61,678 nucleotides of DNA from an uncultured Ectothiorhodospiraceae bacterium. Its GTDB lineage: Bacteria; Pseudomonadota; Gammaproteobacteria; JAABTG01. The translations under genes were made by a program, and so were the position numbers. The notes below the pieces were generated by a model. That model was not told where the DNA came from. It saw nothing but the letters and a program-made list of their open reading frames with translations, and ran no database searches. Positions 26,515 through 36,992 of this stretch are shown here, piece by piece. Location of the stretch: assembly GCA_937867305.1 (NCBI GenBank), contig CALMKJ010000031.1, positions 1 to 61,678 of the forward strand, written 5' to 3'. Numbering within the stretch: the stretch's first letter is position 1; each line of letters opens with the position of its first letter.

Positions 26515-27873
26515 ATGGTGCACGCAATCCTACGCCTGTGGATCGTTGTCCTGGCCCTCGGCGCGGCAGGCGCCGGCGCGGCCGAGGGCCCCCGCGACGA
26601 TGCCTTCTGGTACGGCACCGCCGCGGACGGCTCGCCGACGGTGCGCCTGCATTTCTTCTGGAGTGCCACCTGCCCCCATTGCCAGGTGGCGAAGCCCTTC
26701 GTCGACTCGCTGCCCGAGCGCTACCCCTGGCTCGAACTGCGCAGCCATGAGATCAGCGGGAGCCAGAAGGCGGTCGATCTCTACGTCGCCGCCGCGCGGT
26801 CGGTCGGTGGCGAGGCCCGCTCCGTCCCGGGTTTCCTCTTCTGCCGCAAGATCGAGGTCGGTTTCCACACCGCCGAGACCAGCGGCGCAGAGTTGGCCCG
26901 CAAGCTCGAGGCCTGCCGGACGGCGCGGGTGGCGGCGCTCGCGGGCGCCGGCTCGGGCGAGCCCGGCGGCACCCCACACGGAGGGACTCCGGCCGCGTCC
27001 GGGGCGGGGGGGGCAGTCGGGGAGACACAGGCGAGCCTGCCGGTGCTGGGCTCCGTCGACCTCGAGCGCTGGTCCCTGCCCGTGCTCACCGTCGTGCTGG
27101 CGTCGCTCGACGCCTTCAACCCCTGCGCCTTCTTCGTGCTGCTGTTCCTGCTGAGCCTGCTGGTGCACGCCCGCAGCCGCGCGCGCATGCTCTTCATCGG
27201 CGGGGTCTTCGTGCTGTTCTCCGGGCTGGTCTACTTCGCCTTCATGGCCGCGTGGCTGAACGTCTTCCTGATGATGGGGGAGATCCGGGGCGTCACCCTC
27301 GCGGCGGGGCTCCTCGCCGTCCTCATCGCGGCGGTGAATCTGAAGGACTACTTCTGGTTTCGCCAGGGGGTGAGCCTCTCCATCCCGGAGTCCGCCAAGC
27401 CCGGGCTGTTCAAGCGCATGCGCGGCGTCGCCACCGCCGGGGGCGTGGTGCCCATGGCGGTCGGCACGGTGCTGCTGGCCGTGGTCGCCAACTCCTACGA
27501 GCTGCTCTGCACGGCGGGCTTCCCCATGGTGTTCACCCGCGCCCTCACCCTGGAGGACCTGGGCGGGGCGAGTTACTACGGCTATCTCGTGCTCTACAAC
27601 GTCATCTACGTGATCCCGCTGGCGCTCATCGTGCTCGCGTTCACCTACACGCTCGGCAGCCGCAAGCTCTCCGAGCGTGAGGGGCGCCTCCTGAAGCTCC
27701 TGTCGGGCTACATGATGCTGGGGTTGGGGCTGATGCTCGTCTTCGCCCCGCAGTTCCTCACCCACGCCGGGTCGGCCATCGCCGTGCTGGCCCTGGCGTT
27801 GCTCGCCACGGGTGTGACCGCCTGGCTCACGCCGCAGGCCGGTCTTCCCGCCGCGCACGGGTCCCGCCCCTAG
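26515..27873 (+). CDS. thioredoxin-like (CPHC) + CcdA/DsbD-type membrane thiol carrier
   Basis: 452 residues. A signal peptide is followed by a periplasmic thioredoxin-like domain with the redox motif CPHC (residues 53-56) in LHFFWSATCPHCQVAKP. A Gly/Ala-rich linker leads to a multi-pass domain whose membrane cysteines lie in DAFNPCAFFVLLFLLSLL and SYELLCTAGFP, the CcdA/DsbD transmembrane pair. It should move reducing equivalents from cytoplasmic thioredoxin across the membrane. Placed beside sox and fcc genes it may reduce SoxY or cytochrome c maturation thiols, a role known for SoxV/SoxW-type proteins. It is divergent from fccB, with 170 bases between. Confidence 0.9.
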   Translation: MVHAILRLWIVVLALGAAGAGAAEGPRDDAFWYGTAADGSPTVRLHFFWSATCPHCQVAKPFVDSLPERYPWLELRSHEISGSQKAVDLYVAAARSVGGEARSVPGFLFCRKIEVGFHTAETSGAELARKLEACRTARVAALAGAGSGEPGGTPHGGTPAASGAGGAVGETQASLPVLGSVDLERWSLPVLTVVLASLDAFNPCAFFVLLFLLSLLVHARSRARMLFIGGVFVLFSGLVYFAFMAAWLNVFLMMGEIRGVTLAAGLLAVLIAAVNLKDYFWFRQGVSLSIPESAKPGLFKRMRGVATAGGVVPMAVGTVLLAVVANSYELLCTAGFPMVFTRALTLEDLGGASYYGYLVLYNVIYVIPLALIVLAFTYTLGSRKLSEREGRLLKLLSGYMMLGLGLMLVFAPQFLTHAGSAIAVLALALLATGVTAWLTPQAGLPAAHGSRP

Positions 27874-27942
27874 GCGGCCGGTTCCGGCAGGGCCCCGGGG
27901 CTGTCGGCCTCCCCGGGGAAAGGGAGAGTGGGAGAGGGCCCC

Positions 27943-28566
27943 ATGGCCATCGCCTGGCGCAACACCTACGAGCGGTACGGGGTCATCGCGAAGGGGCTGC
28001 ACTGGGTGGTGGCGCTCCTCGTCTCCGTGCAGTTCGCCACCGCGGCCCTGATGGCCGGGGCCTGCCCGGGGGGCGGTCGCGGGCCGGGGCCGGGCGAGGG
28101 GCTTCTCCTGGGCACCCACCGCTCGCTCGGGCTGCTGCTGCTCGCCCTCACGGCGGTGCGTGCCCTGTGGCGCTGGGCGGCGGGCCTGCCCCACTGGCCG
28201 CCCGGGCTCACGCCCTGGGAGCGTGAGCTCTCGCGAAGGGCCGACCGGGCGCTCTACGGGGTCCTCTGGCTGCTGCCGTTCTCCGGCCTGCTGCAGGCCC
28301 TGGGGGAGGGCGCGGCGGTCAGCTTCTTCGGGCTCTGGGAACTGTCGCGGCTCGCCGGGGCAGAACCGGCGCTCGCCCGGGTGAGCGTCGTGGGCCACCG
28401 GTTGGCGGCCTGGGCCCTGGTGGCGGCGGTCACCGTCCACCTGGGGCTGGTGGCGAAGCAGCAGGGGGTGCCTCGGGACGGCCCGGTACGAGGTCGCGTT
28501 CCGACCCAAAAAAAGGGCGCCCCGGAGGGCGCCCCTGGTGCTGCGGGTACGGACGATCCGACCTAG
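27943..28566 (+). CDS. cytochrome b561 family protein
   Basis: 207 residues with four predicted membrane helices. The haem-ligand histidines are in AKGLHWVVALLV, GTHRSLGLLL, VVGHRLAAW and VHLGLV, as in YodB/CybB-type b561. Such proteins pass electrons between quinols and periplasmic acceptors. The chosen ATG (27943) gives the family N-terminus YERYGVIAKGLHW. The last 25 residues (from PTQKKGAPEG) are read through the soxZ terminator and end four bases into soxZ on the other strand, so this tail is probably non-functional. Confidence 0.88.
   Translation: MAIAWRNTYERYGVIAKGLHWVVALLVSVQFATAALMAGACPGGGRGPGPGEGLLLGTHRSLGLLLLALTAVRALWRWAAGLPHWPPGLTPWERELSRRADRALYGVLWLLPFSGLLQALGEGAAVSFFGLWELSRLAGAEPALARVSVVGHRLAAWALVAAVTVHLGLVAKQQGVPRDGPVRGRVPTQKKGAPEGAPGAAGTDDPT
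28508..28534 (-). terminator. intrinsic terminator of soxYZ
   Basis: Read on the minus strand, stem GGGCGCC / GGCGCCC (28515-28534, 7 bp) is followed by seven T (28508-28514). It lies about 30 bases beyond the soxZ stop and inside the 3' end of the cytochrome b561 ORF. Confidence 0.8.
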
Positions 28567-28874
28567 CCGACCTTCTCCTCGGCGGAGTCGCTGTCGCCCT
28601 TGTTGTCCTTCCAGGACAGCTTCAGGGTGTCACCCGCCTTCGCGTTCACCTTGAACGCCAGGTACGGGTTCTTGGAGATGCCGGAGCTCCACTGCCCCGT
28701 CAGCACAGGCTTGCCGTTCAGCTCGGCCACCATGTCCTGAATGAAGTGCGCCGGGACGACCTCGCCGGTCGTCTTGTTCTTGCTCATCAGCTCCATCGGA
28801 TGGCTGATGAGTGCCTTGACCTCTGCCACGCCGTCGACAGCCTTGGCGCGGATCTTAATGGTGCCACTGGCCAT
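28563..28874 (-). CDS. soxZ: thiosulfate oxidation carrier subunit SoxZ
   Basis: 103 residues, the standard length. IKIRAKAVDGVAEVKALISHPMELMSK, the NKTTGEVVPAHFIQ stretch and NPYLAFKVNAKAGDTLKLSW are characteristic of SoxZ. It forms the SoxYZ heterodimer that carries sulfur intermediates on SoxY during thiosulfate oxidation in the periplasm; SoxZ has no signal and is co-exported with SoxY. The ATG is preceded by AGAGGTGAG. It follows soxY by 26 bases and ends at a good intrinsic terminator. No soxA, X, B, C or D is in the window. Confidence 0.97.
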   Translation of the reverse strand: MASGTIKIRAKAVDGVAEVKALISHPMELMSKNKTTGEVVPAHFIQDMVAELNGKPVLTGQWSSGISKNPYLAFKVNAKAGDTLKLSWKDNKGDSDSAEEKVG

Positions 28875-28900
28875 ATCTCACCTCTTCTCCGATCTTGCCG

Positions 28901-29368
28901 TTAGCCGCCGCAGCCACCGATGGTGACCTTGACCTCTTTCTTGGCCTCGTAGACCTTGCCGCCGGCCTTCACGAGGGCCTGCACGTTCATCGTCGAGCCC
29001 ATCTTGATGCGGGTCGAGACGTACGGCAGGGCGCCGGCGCCCAGGTCGAAGGACGCGATCAACGGCAGCGCGTTCTTCTCGGCAACGATGGAGATCGACT
29101 GCACGTCCTTCATCGTCGACTCGACGGTGACGGGAACGACTGCACCGTTCTCGGCGATGTCCGGAGCCTTCACGGTGACGTCCGCACTCGCTGCGGCGCC
29201 CGCCAGCCCGAGGGCCTTCAGGGCGTCGCCCACTGCCTTGGCCTCGAAGGCCTCCTTCGACCAGGCAGCCAGCACCTGCTGCGGGGCCAGCAACCCGGCG
29301 CCGACCGCGACGCCGACCGCGCTGCTGGCCAGCGCACCCTTCAGTATCGTCCTGCGCTGAATGCTCAT
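28901..29368 (-). CDS. soxY: thiosulfate oxidation carrier protein SoxY
   Basis: 155 residues. The Tat leader IQRRTILKGALASSAVGVAV is followed by the SoxY domain and ends in KVTIGGCGG, the swinging GGCGG arm whose Cys holds the covalently bound sulfur substrate. Lone soxYZ pairs without soxCD occur in bacteria that also use the Dsr route. GAGGAA lies at good spacing before the ATG. The 350 bases upstream have no gene and should hold its promoter. Confidence 0.97.
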   Translation of the reverse strand: MSIQRRTILKGALASSAVGVAVGAGLLAPQQVLAAWSKEAFEAKAVGDALKALGLAGAAASADVTVKAPDIAENGAVVPVTVESTMKDVQSISIVAEKNALPLIASFDLGAGALPYVSTRIKMGSTMNVQALVKAGGKVYEAKKEVKVTIGGCGG

Positions 29369-29721
29369 GTTGCTAAAATTCCTCGTTCGTTGTCAGTCAC
29401 ACCCAACCGCGTGTAGACCTGCGTGACGGCCCTATCGCCCCGCCATCGACGATGGGGGCCTCGCCGCACCCGTAACGGGCTAACGCTAACGGACTGTCGG
29501 GAGTCTTCACGTCTGTCCACGGCGGCCTCCCCTTCGCCCACCCCAGCAGACAACAGGCCAGGAGAAAGGTTCAAACCGACCGCAAACGCAGGCGCCACCG
29601 TAGTCTGCACCACGAAATCCGGCAGGTCAAACCAGCGCCGGACCCGTAACGGCCGGGGCAACGAGAGAAATTGCGCCCCGTCAAAGGGGGCGCCCGAGGT
29701 GGTGCGGGACAGCCGGTCGCG
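29369..29721. promoter_or_regulatory. 353-base gene-free region upstream of soxYZ
   Basis: This region has lower GC than its neighbours. It holds no ORF I can support, although a poor minus-strand frame crosses it. An 11-base direct repeat, ACCCGTAACGG, occurs at 29468-29478 and again at 29642-29652. The right end contains a terminator-like stem for the protease gene. It is the likely site of soxYZ promoter and control; no sigma-70 boxes stand out. Confidence 0.45.
29673..29693 (-). terminator. terminator-like hairpin after the M48 protease gene
   Basis: Stem GCGCCCC / GGGGCGC (7 bp, 7-base loop) lies about 30 bases past the protease stop. On the minus strand it is followed by AATTTCTC, a weak T-rich tail. 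Confidence 0.45.
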
Positions 29722-31209
29722 TCAGCGCACCGAGCGCCCGGAGCGCCGCTTGGCCTTCAGTTCCGCGAGTTCCTCCTTGAGCGGGGCGAGCCGGGCGTCG
29801 ATGCGCGAGGCGGCGTAGAAATCGTCGCCCGCCTCCTTGCGCGCCCGCTCCAGGTGCTCCACGGCCTCCTGCACCTGGCCCATCTGGTACTGGTACTCGG
29901 CCATCGCCAGGTGCGCCTCGAGCAGGTTCCCGGCCAGCTCCTGGCTGCGGGCGAGGAGGCGATGGTAGTTCGGCCCGGGCTCGCGGTTCCGGCCGTAGGC
30001 GAGCAGTGCGTCCCGCGCCTCGCGGGCCCGGCCGGAGCGCAGCAGTGCGTCCACGTACGCAAAGGTGAGCACCCGGTCCTGGGGGTAGAGTGCGAGCCCT
30101 TCCCGCAACAACTCGAGGGCCTTCGCAGTCTGGCCCGTCGCCTGCTCGAGCTGGGCCCGCTCGGCGCGCAGGGCCACGTTGTCCGGGTCGGCCTGGGAGA
30201 GCGACCGGATCTCGGCCAGGGCCGCGGCAGCCTTGCCCGCGCGCTTCAGGGCGAGCGCGTGGCCGTAGCGGGCCGCCGTGGCCCGGACCCCCTGACTCGC
30301 AGCGAGGGTGCGCTCGAAGTCGCGCTGCGCCTGGACCGGATTGTCCGCCGACAGGGCCTGGATCTTGGCCCGGACCATGGAAAAGGCGAGGCTGTCCGGC
30401 TGGCGCCCGGAGGGGTATTGCTCGGCCCGGGCCCGGCTGTCGGCGATCCGGGACTCGGTCACCGGGTGAGTGCTCAGGAACTCCGGCGGCTTGCGCGCGT
30501 ACTGCGTGCTCTTCTGCAGGCGCTCGAAGAATGTGGGCATGCTCCGCGGGTCGAAGCCGGCCCCGGCGAGCGCGGCGATGCCCACCCGGTCCGCCTCCGC
30601 CTCGTGCGCCCGGGTGAAGTCGATCTGCAGTTGCAGGGCGCCCGCCTGGGTCGCTGCGATGGCGGCCATGCCCGCCTCGCCGCTCTGGGAGGCGAGCAGC
30701 ACCGCCGCCGCCAGGGCGGCGAGCGTGGGGATTGTCATCTGGCTCGCCGCCTCGAAGCGGCGGGCGATGTGGCCCTGGGTCACGTGGGCGACCTCGTGAG
30801 CGAGGACCGCCGCGAGCTCACTCTCGGACTCCGTGGCCAGGATCAGGCCGGTGTGCACGGCCACGTAACCGCCGGGCGCCGCGAAGGCGTTGATGCGGGG
30901 GTCCTGGACGACGAAGAAGGTGAAGCGCTCGGGACCGCCGTCGCTGTGGGCCACGACCCGCTGGCCGAGGCCCTGCAGATAGGTCTCGACCTCGGGGTCC
31001 TCCAGGATCACGGCGTCCCGGCGCAGTGCCCGCATCAGCGCCTCGCCGATGGCCTGCTCGCGCTGGGAGGACAGCACGGTACGCGAGGACGCCCCGATGT
31101 CCGGCAGCTCGATGCGGTCGGCCGCGACGGCCGAGGCGAGCGTCAACGCGGCGCCGGCCAGAACGCCCGCGCCGGCGCGCAGCCGGCGGCTCTTCAAGGT
31201 TCTGAACAA
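29722..31209 (-). CDS. bepA: BepA-like periplasmic M48 metalloprotease with TPR repeats
   Basis: 495 residues. A signal peptide (GVLAGAALTLASAVAADRI) leads to an M48 catalytic domain with zinc site LAHEVAHVTQGH (HExxH) and the third ligand Glu in HEAEADRVGIAAL. PRINAFAAPGGYVAVHTGL is the BepA/YfgC strand. The C-terminal half (from about 290) is a chain of TPR helices. BepA degrades or chaperones stalled LptD and other outer-membrane proteins. The apparent start is a TTG (31207-31209); a second TTG four codons later is equally possible and no ATG fits. It is divergent from pfp. Confidence 0.9.
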   Translation of the reverse strand: MFRTLKSRRLRAGAGVLAGAALTLASAVAADRIELPDIGASSRTVLSSQREQAIGEALMRALRRDAVILEDPEVETYLQGLGQRVVAHSDGGPERFTFFVVQDPRINAFAAPGGYVAVHTGLILATESESELAAVLAHEVAHVTQGHIARRFEAASQMTIPTLAALAAAVLLASQSGEAGMAAIAATQAGALQLQIDFTRAHEAEADRVGIAALAGAGFDPRSMPTFFERLQKSTQYARKPPEFLSTHPVTESRIADSRARAEQYPSGRQPDSLAFSMVRAKIQALSADNPVQAQRDFERTLAASQGVRATAARYGHALALKRAGKAAAALAEIRSLSQADPDNVALRAERAQLEQATGQTAKALELLREGLALYPQDRVLTFAYVDALLRSGRAREARDALLAYGRNREPGPNYHRLLARSQELAGNLLEAHLAMAEYQYQMGQVQEAVEHLERARKEAGDDFYAASRIDARLAPLKEELAELKAKRRSGRSVR

Positions 31210-31339
31210 GGTCTTCGTTACCTCGCCGGGCGGACCCTGGTTACTTTACAATGATGAATCCTTTCCCGCAGGGACAACACGGGCGCCGAGTCGTTCACCC
31301 TGAACCTGCCACCCACCGCCAGCGAGGGAAGAGACCGCC

Positions 31340-32602
31340 ATGCCGAAGAACGCCTTCTACGCCCAGTCGGGTGGAGTCACCGCCGTCATCAACGCGAGCG
31401 CCGCCGGCGTGATCGAGACGGCGCGCCGTCACCCGGACCGGATCGGCAAGGTCTACGCCGGGCGAAACGGCATCATCGGGGCGCTCACCGAGGACCTGAT
31501 CGACACGAGCTTCGAGTCGCCGGAGGCGATCGCGGCCCTGCGCCACACCCCGTCCGGAGCCTTCGGGTCCTGTCGGTACAAGCTGAAGAGTCTCGAGGCG
31601 AGCCAGGCCGAGTACGAGCGCCTGATGGAGGTCTTCAGGGCCCACGACATCGGGTATTTCTTCTACAACGGTGGGGGTGACTCGGCGGACACCTGCCTGA
31701 AGGTCTCCCAGCTCTCCGAGCGGGCGGGTTTTTCGATCCAGGCGGTGCACGTGCCGAAAACGGTGGACAACGACCTGCCGGTCACCGACAACTGCCCGGG
31801 CTTCGGGTCGGTCGCGAAGTACATCGCGGTCTCCACCCGCGAGGCGAGCTTCGACGTGCGCTCCATGTCCTCGACCTCCACCAGGGTGTTCGTCCTCGAA
31901 GTGATGGGACGCCACGCGGGTTGGATCGCGGCCGCGGGCGGGCTCGCCTCGGATGCGACCACGCCCATCCCCATCGTCATCCTGTTCCCCGAGGTCCCCT
32001 TCGACCAGGAGCGCTTCCTCGCCCGGGTGAAGGAGAACGTGCAGCGCTGGGACTACTGCACGGTCGTGGTCTCCGAAGGGACCCGCTGGCCCGACGGCAG
32101 GTTCCTCGCCGAGGCCGGCACCCGCGACGCCTTCGGGCACGCGCAGCTCGGCGGTGCCGCGCCGGTGGTGGCGCAGATGGTGAAGGACGCCTTCGGCTAC
32201 AAGTACCACTGGGCGGTGGCGGACTACCTGCAGCGCTCGGCGCGCCACCTGGCCTCGAGGACGGACGTGGAGCAGGCCTACGCCATGGGCCGGGCTGCCG
32301 TGGAGCTGGCGCTCGCCGGGGCGAGCTCGGTGATGCCCACCATCGTGCGCGAGTCCAGCTCGCCCTACCGCTGGAGCGTCGGCCACGCCGAGCTCAGGGA
32401 CGTGGCGAACGTGGAGAAGATGATGCCGAAGGAATTCATCTCGGCGGACGGTTTCGGGATCACCGACGCCTGCCGGGAATACCTGGTGCCGTTGATCCAG
32501 GGCGAGGACTACCCGCCCTACCACAATGGGCTGCCAGCCTACGTCACCCTGCGCAACGTGGCGGTGGCGAAGAAGTGTCCGGAATTCAAGCTGAAGAAGT
32601 AA
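31340..32602 (+). CDS. pfp: pyrophosphate-dependent 6-phosphofructokinase
   Basis: 420 residues. The donor-site loop YNGGGDSADTCLK and PKTVDNDLPVTD mark the PPi-using clade, as in methanotroph and sulfur-bacteria Pfp. EVMGRHAGWIAAAGG is the fructose-6-phosphate loop. The reaction, fructose-6-phosphate plus PPi to fructose-1,6-bisphosphate, is reversible and can regenerate PPi in autotrophs; some members also act on sedoheptulose and ribulose phosphates. It is followed on the same strand by hppA and ppa, forming a PPi-metabolism cluster. A GC hairpin separates it from hppA. Confidence 0.95.
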   Translation: MPKNAFYAQSGGVTAVINASAAGVIETARRHPDRIGKVYAGRNGIIGALTEDLIDTSFESPEAIAALRHTPSGAFGSCRYKLKSLEASQAEYERLMEVFRAHDIGYFFYNGGGDSADTCLKVSQLSERAGFSIQAVHVPKTVDNDLPVTDNCPGFGSVAKYIAVSTREASFDVRSMSSTSTRVFVLEVMGRHAGWIAAAGGLASDATTPIPIVILFPEVPFDQERFLARVKENVQRWDYCTVVVSEGTRWPDGRFLAEAGTRDAFGHAQLGGAAPVVAQMVKDAFGYKYHWAVADYLQRSARHLASRTDVEQAYAMGRAAVELALAGASSVMPTIVRESSSPYRWSVGHAELRDVANVEKMMPKEFISADGFGITDACREYLVPLIQGEDYPPYHNGLPAYVTLRNVAVAKKCPEFKLKK

Positions 32603-32620
32603 GCAGTGGCAGGCCACGCG

Positions 32621-32640
32621 GCGGCCCCGAACGGGGCCGC
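32621..32640 (+). terminator. hairpin between pfp and hppA
   Basis: Perfect 8-bp stem GCGGCCCC / GGGGCCGC with a GAAC loop lies 18 bases after the pfp stop. There is no T run, so it may only attenuate transcription into hppA. Confidence 0.5.
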
Positions 32641-32708
32641 GGCACTGTAGGGGCGGCGGCGTGGGGACGCCTGTCCGCCTGGTCCACGACCCGTAGGGAG
32701 GGAAGTCG

Positions 32709-34745
<2,037 letters not shown>

Positions 34746-34785
34746 TGGGGCGGGGGCCCGCGGTGGTCGCCGCGGGTGAGGAAAC

Positions 34786-34824
34786 GGGGCCGCACCGGGT
34801 CCGTCCGGTGCGGCCCCGCGTTTT
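34786..34824 (+). terminator. intrinsic terminator after hppA
   Basis: A perfect 13-bp stem, GGGGCCGCACCGG / CCGGTGCGGCCCC with a 6-base loop, is followed by GCGTTTT. It lies about 40 bases past the hppA stop and before ppa, so ppa probably has its own promoter. A smaller 7-bp stem precedes it (about 34756-34775). Confidence 0.8.
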
Positions 34825-34890
34825 CTGCGCGTCTGCCCCCTGGGCCCGGTCGTGGCGCAGCGGGCGGGGCCCCATCTCAGGAGAAGCCCG

Positions 34891-35439
34891 ATGAACCTGG
34901 ACCGTGTGGACTCCGGCCGTGACGTACCGAACGAAGTGAACGTCATCATCGAGATCCCGGCGCACGCGGACCCGGTGAAGTACGAAGTGGACAAGAAGAC
35001 CGGCGCGATGTTCGTCGACCGGTTCATGACCAGCGCGATGCACTACCCCTGCAACTATGGCTACGTCCCCCGCACGCTCTCCCCCGACGGGGACCCGGTC
35101 GACGTGCTGGTGGTGACGCCCTATCCGCTCATCAGCGGCTCGGTGGTCCGCTGCCGGCCGGTGGCGGTGCTGAAGATGACCGACGAGTCGGGTGACGACG
35201 CCAAGGTGCTCGCGGTACCGGCGGCGAAGCTCTGCAAGGGCTACGAGCGGATCTCCTGTGCCCAGGACCTGCCGCAGACGCTCCTCGACCAGATCGCGCA
35301 CTTCTTCGAGCACTACAAGGACCTGGAAGAGGGCAAGTGGGTCCGGGTCCAGGGCTGGGGGTCGGTCGAAGATGCCCGGGCCGAGATCGAGAACGGCGCG
35401 CGGATGTACCGCGAGGCCCCCGAGCGGCCCCAGTTCTGA
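34891..35439 (+). CDS. ppa: inorganic pyrophosphatase (family I)
   Basis: 182 residues. The family signature is complete: [44 protein letters not shown] with the metal-binding Asp cluster, and [15 protein letters not shown]. It hydrolyses cytoplasmic PPi, competing with Pfp, HppA and Sat for the same pool. The ATG at 34891 follows AGGAGAAG. It ends 44 bases before the convergent rlmH-maf gene. Confidence 0.96.
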   Translation: MNLDRVDSGRDVPNEVNVIIEIPAHADPVKYEVDKKTGAMFVDRFMTSAMHYPCNYGYVPRTLSPDGDPVDVLVVTPYPLISGSVVRCRPVAVLKMTDESGDDAKVLAVPAAKLCKGYERISCAQDLPQTLLDQIAHFFEHYKDLEEGKWVRVQGWGSVEDARAEIENGARMYREAPERPQF

Positions 35440-35483
35440 GGGCGGTTCCGGGGGGTGCCCGCCGCCCGCCGCTCGCCAGAGGG

Positions 35484-36635
35484 CTAGGGGGTGCGCGGTA
35501 TCGCGAGCCCTGCCTCGCGCAGGAGCTCCGCCGTCTCGTGCAGCGGCAGCCCCATGACCCCGGAGTAGCTGCCCTCGAGCCGGCTGACGAAGACGGCCGC
35601 GACCCCCTGGATGCCGTAGGCCCCGGCCTTGTCGAGGGGCTCCCCGGTGGCACAGTACGCGGCGCGCTCCGCGGCGGTGGTGTCCCGCAGCCACACCGTG
35701 CTGGTGGAAAGCCGCGCCGCCTCCCGGCCCGGTTTTGCGAGCGCCACGCCCGAGACCACCTGGTGGCTGCGCCCGGAGATGCGCGCCAGCATCGCCGCTG
35801 CGTGGGCCGCGTCACGCGGCTTGCCCAGCACCTCCCCGTCGAGCACCACCTCGGTGTCGGCCCCCAGCACGGGGGTGGAGTCCCCCGGGGCGAGTCCCGC
35901 CCGGCCGGCCCGCGCCTTCGCCCGCGCGAGGCGCTGCACGAGCGCCGCCGGGTCCTCCCCCGGGAGCGGGGTCTCGTCGACCTCCGCCGGAACGACCCGG
36001 AAGCGGATTCCAATCTGGCCCAGCAGCTCCTGCCGGCGCGGCGAGCGGGAGGCGAGGTAGAGGTCCGGGGGGGAGGTGGGTGAGGCAGGCGGGCCCCCGG
36101 CGTCCCGGGCCCGGGGGATGCGCCGCCCCGGCCCGGGAATGGCGCGGGGGGGACGTCCCGCCACCGAGCCCCGGTGGTAGGGGTGGCCGGCGAGGATGCT
36201 CCAGGCGCGGTACAGCTGCTCGGCGACCAGGACCCGCACCAGCATGTGGGGCAGGGTGAGGGCGGAGAGGGACCAGACCTGTCCCGCGGCCTGCAGGCAC
36301 TCGGGGGCGAGCCCGTCCGCGCCTCCCACCAGCAACGCCACGTCTCGGCCGCCCCCGAGCCAGCCCTCGAGCCGGTGGGAGAGCTCGAGGGTGTCCCAGG
36401 GCGCCCCGCGCTCGTCCAGGGCCACGACGCCCGCGCCGGCGGGGACCGCCGCCAGCAACCGCTCACCCTCGGCGGTCCGCCCCTGGCTCGCGGGGAGGCC
36501 CCGCTGGCGCCCCGGCAGCTCCACCTCGCGCAGGACCAGCGTGCACTCCCGGGGCATCCTGCGCGCGTATTCCTGGAAGCCCTCCGCGACCCAGCGGGGC
36601 ATCCCGGATCCCACGGCGATCAGGTGGACGCGCAC
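35484..36635 (-). CDS. RlmH-Maf fusion: 23S rRNA methyltransferase + nucleotide pyrophosphatase
   Basis: 383 residues in one frame. Residues 1-156 are a complete RlmH (pseudouridine-1915 N3-methyltransferase): MRVHLIAVGSGMPRW, the SAM-site LLVGGADGL and the usual C-terminus HPYHRG. In ordinary RlmH a stop follows this motif; here a Pro/Arg/Gly-rich linker (157-191) runs into a complete Maf protein from LYLASRSPRRQELL, with GADTEVVLDGEVLGKPRD and YCATGEPLDKAGAYGIQG. Maf removes non-canonical or pyrimidine nucleotides. The start is a GTG. No stop or frameshift separates the halves. Internal restart at a GTG near residue 158 cannot be excluded. Last gene of the leuS cluster. Confidence 0.88.
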   Translation of the reverse strand: MRVHLIAVGSGMPRWVAEGFQEYARRMPRECTLVLREVELPGRQRGLPASQGRTAEGERLLAAVPAGAGVVALDERGAPWDTLELSHRLEGWLGGGRDVALLVGGADGLAPECLQAAGQVWSLSALTLPHMLVRVLVAEQLYRAWSILAGHPYHRGSVAGRPPRAIPGPGRRIPRARDAGGPPASPTSPPDLYLASRSPRRQELLGQIGIRFRVVPAEVDETPLPGEDPAALVQRLARAKARAGRAGLAPGDSTPVLGADTEVVLDGEVLGKPRDAAHAAAMLARISGRSHQVVSGVALAKPGREAARLSTSTVWLRDTTAAERAAYCATGEPLDKAGAYGIQGVAAVFVSRLEGSYSGVMGLPLHETAELLREAGLAIPRTP

Positions 36636-36641
36636 CGGGGG

Positions 36642-36992
36642 TTATCCCGTGGTCGCCTCCCGGCCGGGCGGCACCGTCCAGAGACGCTCGAGCTGGTAGA
36701 AATCCCGGACCCTGGGCAGCATGACGTGCACCACCACGTCGGCGAGGTCGATCAGGACCCACTCGCCCTCCTGGTCCCCCTCGACCCCGAGCGGCGGCTG
36801 GCCGGCCTCGTCGGCGCGGGTGACCACGTTACGGGCCAGCGCCCGCACGTGCCGGTCGGAGTTGCCGCTCGCCACCACCATGAAGTCGGTCCACGAGACC
36901 TTGCCGCGGACGTCCAGGACGGTCACGTCCAGGGCCTTCAGCTCCTCGAGGGCCGCGACGGCCAGGTCGCGCAGGGATTCAGTTTCGTGCAA
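36642..36992 (-). CDS. rsfS: ribosome silencing factor
   Basis: 116 residues. [34 protein letters not shown] and [30 protein letters not shown] are the RsfS (DUF143) signature. It binds ribosomal protein L14 and blocks subunit joining in starvation. The start is a TTG (36990-36992) that overlaps the nadD end by 14 bases; GAGAGGA seven bases before it supports the choice. rlmH-maf begins six bases past its stop. Confidence 0.95.
   Translation of the reverse strand: MHETESLRDLAVAALEELKALDVTVLDVRGKVSWTDFMVVASGNSDRHVRALARNVVTRADEAGQPPLGVEGDQEGEWVLIDLADVVVHVMLPRVRDFYQLERLWTVPPGREATTG

Noticed and set aside
29365-29661. Minus-strand 98-codon frame upstream of soxY.
   Set aside because: It overlaps the soxY start, has no ribosome site or family resemblance, and its composition is irregular.
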